DNA from: Ruixingdingia sedimenti
GTDB taxonomy: Bacteria; Pseudomonadota; Alphaproteobacteria; Rhodobacterales; Rhodobacteraceae
Reading direction: 5' to 3'
Length of the DNA stretch: 64,000 nt
Assembly: GCF_031432425.1 (NCBI RefSeq)
Contig: NZ_JAVKPH010000016.1
Coordinates: 32,668 to 96,667 of the forward strand
A program made the translations under genes and the position numbers. Numbering within the stretch: the stretch's first letter is position 1; every line of letters starts with the position of its first letter. The notes beneath the pieces were generated by a model. It was not told the DNA's origin, searched no databases, and was given only the letters and a program-made list of their open reading frames with translations. Positions 61,312-64,000 of the stretch are shown in pieces.

Positions 61312-62645
61312 AGACTTCAGGGGATGGCGGGGGACCTGGAGGAATACTCCCCCCAGATCACCGCGCTGGACGATGGCGGGTTCGTGGTCACGTGGAACGG
61401 CGACACTTCCGACGGGCAGGCACATGATGTTTTCGTGCAGCGCTTCGATGCCGCTGGCGTGGCGACGGGCGGTCCGACCCGCTTGCAGGGGATGGCGGGG
61501 CATCTGGCGGACCTTTCCCCCCAGATCACCGCGCTCGCGGGTGGCGGGTTCGTGGTCACGTGGTACGGCGGGCAAGAGGCCGAAATTTTCGTGCAGGGCT
61601 TCGACGCCGAAGGTGTGGTGACTGGCGGCCCGACCCGGTTGCAGGGGATGACGGGGATTCAGGGGGACTACTTCCCCCAGATCGCCGCGCTGGACGATGG
61701 CGGGTTCGTGGTCACATGGTACGGCAATACCTCCGACGGGCAGGGGTTCGATATTTTCGTTCAGCGCTTCGATGCCGCGGGCGAGACGAGTGGCGGCCTG
61801 ACCCGGCTGCAGGGGATGGCGGGGAATCTGACAGACTACACCCCCCGGATCACCGCGCTGGATGACGGCGGGTTCGTGGTCATGTGGGTGGCGGAGACCA
61901 CCGACGGGCAGGGATACGACATTTTCGTGCAGGGCTTCGACGCCGCTGGCGAGACGAGTGGCGGTCTGTCCCGGATGCGGGGGATGGCGGGGTATCTAGG
62001 GGACTACGCCCCCCGGATCACCGCGCTGGATGGCGGCGGGTTCGTGGTCACGTGGGCGGCGGAGACCTCCGACGGGCCGGAATACGACATTTTCGTGCAG
62101 GGCTTCGATGCCGCTGGCGTGGCGGCGGGCGGCCCGACCCGGTTGCAGGGGATGGCGGGGAATCTGGTGGACTACGCCCCCTGGATCACTGCGCTGGAGG
62201 GGGGGCGGGTTCGTGGTCACGTGGTACGGCAATACCTCCGACGGGCAGGGATACGACATTTTTGTGCAGGGCTTCGATGCCGCTGGCGTGGCGGCGGGTA
62301 GCCCGACCCGGTTGCAGGGGATGGCGGGGAATCTGGGGGACTATTCCCCGCAGGTCATCGGGCGCGCTGGTGGCGGGTTCGTGATCACATGGCTGGGCTA
62401 CACCTCCGACGGGCAGGGGACCGACATTATCGTCCAAGGCTTCGATGCCGCTGGCGTGGCGACTGGCGGCCCGACCCGATTGCAGGGGATGGCGGGGGGT
62501 CTGGTGGACTACAACCCCCGGATCACCGCGCTCGCGGGTGGCGGGTTCGTGGTCACGTGGGAGAGCGATACCTCCGACGGGCAGGGGACCGACATCTTCA
62601 TCCAGCGCTTCGATGCCGACGGGCGGCCTGCCGACAACGCCGCCC
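61312..62645 (+). repeat. Eight tandem 168-bp (56-residue) protein repeats
   Basis: Units start at 61312, 61480, 61636, 61804, 61972, 62140, 62309 and 62477. All are 168 bp except unit 2 (156 bp, lacking 4 residues) and unit 6 (169 bp, the frameshift). DNA identity between units is high, suggesting recent expansion or conversion. Confidence 0.92.
62199..62205 (+). other. G7 homopolymer at the frameshift in repeat 6
   Basis: Sibling repeats read, in frame, as an acidic or small residue then GGFVVTW. Here seven G replace the six needed for GAG GGG GGC. This single extra G shifts the frame. Confidence 0.85.
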
Positions 62646-63036
62646 CGACCGGATCGGTGACGATCGCCGGCGATCCGTGGGAGGGCGGGGTGCTGACGGC
62701 AGATACCTCGGCCGTTGCGGATGCGGACGGGCTCGGCGGTTTCACCTATCGGTGGTCCGCCGACGGGGTGGAAATCGCCGGGGCCACGGGCGCGACCTTC
62801 GTGCCCGGCCCGGCGCAGGCCGGGCAGGCGATCACCGTGCGGGTCGGCTATACCGACGGCCGGGGCCTTGACGAAACCCTGACCAGCGCGCCGACGGACC
62901 CGGTGGGCCTGGGGACCGGCGTCGAAAGTGCGGTCACTTTCGTGCTGCCGGAAAACGGGCGCACCGCCACCCTGACCTTGACCGGCACGGCGGACATCGA
63001 CGGCACGGGCAACGCGCTCGACAACCTGATCGTGGG

Positions 63037-63361
63037 GAACGCGGGCGGCAACAGCCTTTCGGGCGGCGCGGGCCGGGATACGCTGCAAGGCGGCCTCGGG
63101 GCGGATACTCTCGACGGTGCCGGGGACGAGGATCACCTCCACGGCGGGGCGGGCCGGGACAGCCTGTCCGGCGGCGCGGCGCGCGACGTGCTGCACGGCG
63201 GGGCGGCGGGCGACATGTTGCACGCCGACGAGGGCAACGACGCGCTCTTCGGCGGCGGCGGGGTGGATACGCTTTACGGCGGCGCGGGCAACGACCGGCT
63301 GTTGGGCGGCCTGGGCAAGGACAGGCTTTTCGGCGGCGAAGGCGTGGACCAGTTCGTGTTC
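63037..63361 (+). repeat. RTX nonapeptide (GGxGxDxLx) calcium-binding array
   Basis: The coding sequence holds roughly ten degenerate GGxGxDxLx units, such as GGAGRDTLQ, GGLGADTLD and GGAGNDRLL, that form a calcium-bound beta-roll in type I secreted proteins. Confidence 0.9.
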
Positions 63362-63617
63362 CTCTCCGCCGCCGAGGCTGGCGGCGGCGCGGACGGCGGG
63401 CGCGACGTGATCGGCGATTTCGAGGCGGGGGTGGACAGGATCAACCTGCGCGCGATGCAGGAGGGGCTGAGCTTCATCGGCGCCGCCGCCTTCACCGGCC
63501 GGGCGGGCGAGATCCGCTATACCCGCAACGGGCTGGTGCAGGGCGATCTGGACGGCGACGGCCTCGCCGATTTCAGCATCGAACTGACGGGAAGGCCGGC
63601 CCTGACGGCGGCGGATT

Positions 63618-63925
63618 TCATCCTGTAGCGGCGGGGCATTCCCGGCCGATACCCCGTAGTTCGGCCACCGGATAGACACAGGCGGTCGTTCCGGCGAAGG
63701 CCGGGACGGCGATGGCCTGCCCGACAAGTGGGATGAAGTCCACGCCGATCCCGCCCGCCAGCAGCGCCGCCTTCAGCCCGGGGTCGATCCTGTCCCGGAC
63801 AAGGCCGGTTTTTTCGCCGCCAGCCGGATATCCTCGCCACCGACCCTCCCGTCCGCGTTGAGGCCGGTCAGGTAAAGGCCGATGCGGGGCTGATCGGTTC
63901 CGACGCCGCCCGCCGCATTCGGCTA
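63618..63925 (-). pseudogene. Decayed gene fragment between the RTX gene and the IS
   Basis: On the minus strand a stretch reads PRIGLYLTGLNADGRVGGED then IRLAAKK. It loses frame at a run of six A (plus strand T at 63809-63814) and continues in another frame as LKAALLAGGIGVDFIPLVGQ. The LNADGRVGGEDI part looks like a calcium/EF-hand-type loop. The 5' side is cut by a stop near the IS boundary. I do not recognise the parent protein. A REP-like inverted repeat (63685-63710) overlaps it. Confidence 0.3.
63685..63710. repeat. REP-like imperfect inverted repeat
   Basis: GTCGTTCCGGC and GCCGGGACGGC pair across a GAAG loop (9 of 11 positions). It resembles CCGGCGAAGGCCGG-type extragenic palindromes seen in many alphaproteobacteria. 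Only one copy was noticed here. Confidence 0.35.
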
Positions 63926-63946
63926 CGGTCAGGACTCGTTCTCGCG

Positions 63947-64000
63947 TCATAGCCAGAACATGACGGTTGCAGCGAGGGCGACGGCGGAGAGGAAGACCTT
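63947..64000 (-). mobile_element. 3' end of an IS5-type transposase (runs off the window)
   Basis: Read on the minus strand, the last 17 codons give KVFLSAVALAATVMFWL and then TGA. This resembles the C-terminal tail of IS5-family DDE transposases. The rest lies outside the window. The IS end should be within the next ~20-35 bp to the left (63915-63946); no target duplication can be checked with one end. Confidence 0.65.

Larger units (their letters stand above)
61291..63628 (+). pseudogene. Secreted repeat/RTX calcium-binding protein, frameshifted
   Basis: Two reading frames together encode about 778 residues. From the ATG at 61291 (GGAGGGG upstream) come MAVIAEI and repeats 1-6 of a 56-residue motif (LQGMAG..., GGFVVTW, DIFVQ.FDAAG). 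Repeat 6 loses frame in a G7 tract at 62199-62205, and the first frame stops at 62301. The second frame completes repeats 6-8, an Ig-like domain (~62635-62910), RTX nonapeptides (~63037-63361), and a hydrophobic C-terminus (SIELTGRPALTAADFIL) typical of type I secretion signals. Removing one G restores one protein. It may be phase-variable, a recent mutation, or a sequencing error. No exporter is nearby. Confidence 0.8.

Noticed and set aside
63685..63710. VPAFAGTT-like peptide as part of a real protein
   Set aside because: That peptide is the usual translation of a REP-like palindrome (CCGGCGAAGGCCGG type), so it is not evidence of coding.

Overview
The window is about 64 kb of very GC-rich, densely packed bacterial chromosome. 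Gene content and order point to an alphaproteobacterium of the Rhodobacteraceae type (Rhodobacter/Paracoccus-like). The signs are an NDUFA12-family complex I accessory gene next to an MlaD-like gene, a DUF2155 gene and aat; the accB-accC-aat order; split MnmD/MnmC(o) genes; and an intergenic repeat family that looks lineage-typical. The family assignment is inference from gene content, not from a database search.

Layout. 0-14 kb is mostly housekeeping: the 3' end of a 2-hydroxyacid dehydrogenase, an ABM-fold protein, a secreted hypothetical protein, uvrB, two tandem EamA transporters, divergent MnmD and MnmC(o) genes, four identical tandem tRNA-Gly(GCC) genes, a hydrolase, an MFS transporter, clpP-clpX, and the NDUFA12/MlaD/DUF2155 group. 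13.8-16.3 kb carries accB-accC-aat. 16.5-31.3 kb is a pyrimidine-catabolism region: preT, a DedA gene, preA, an LLM monooxygenase, a RutR-like TetR regulator, an omega-amino-acid aminotransferase, a cupin, a beta-ureidopropionase-type hydrolase, hydA, a DapA-like protein and an NMT1-type ABC importer. Three 16-bp sites resembling the RutR operator lie upstream of preT, between the regulator and the aminotransferase, and upstream of the hydrolase. Together they suggest one regulon that converts uracil/thymine to beta-alanine/3-aminoisobutyrate and then to semialdehydes.

31-43 kb holds an unknown polytopic membrane protein, a nitronate-monooxygenase-like enzyme, a three-gene beta-oxidation cassette, an Old Yellow Enzyme plus NIPSNAP pair, an MFS transporter, and pfkB divergent from gap. 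43-48 kb is a urate-catabolism cluster (allA, ureidoglycine aminohydrolase, a PuuE-UraD fusion, uraH, puuD). It lacks an allantoate amidohydrolase. 48-51 kb is a zinc-uptake locus (znuA divergent from zur-znuC-znuB) with a Zur-box-like palindrome. 51-55 kb is a small acyl-CoA catabolic cluster (HMG-CoA-lyase-like, crotonase, CaiB, TRAP binding protein) with unknown substrate. 55-61 kb has a D,D-carboxypeptidase, a HAD phosphatase, clpS and the Kdo genes kpsF-kdsB-kdsA. The right end is accessory: a secreted repeat/RTX protein broken by a one-base frameshift in a G7 tract, a decayed gene fragment, and the 3' end of an IS5-type transposase running off the edge.

The main unexplained structure is a family of short dispersed intergenic elements: about 19 arms at 12 loci, all outside genes, many as inverted pairs between convergent genes. 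They share a GGATATTT...GGACAGAAAGTGAAG core or a related GAGTATTT...GGCAAGATGAAG core.
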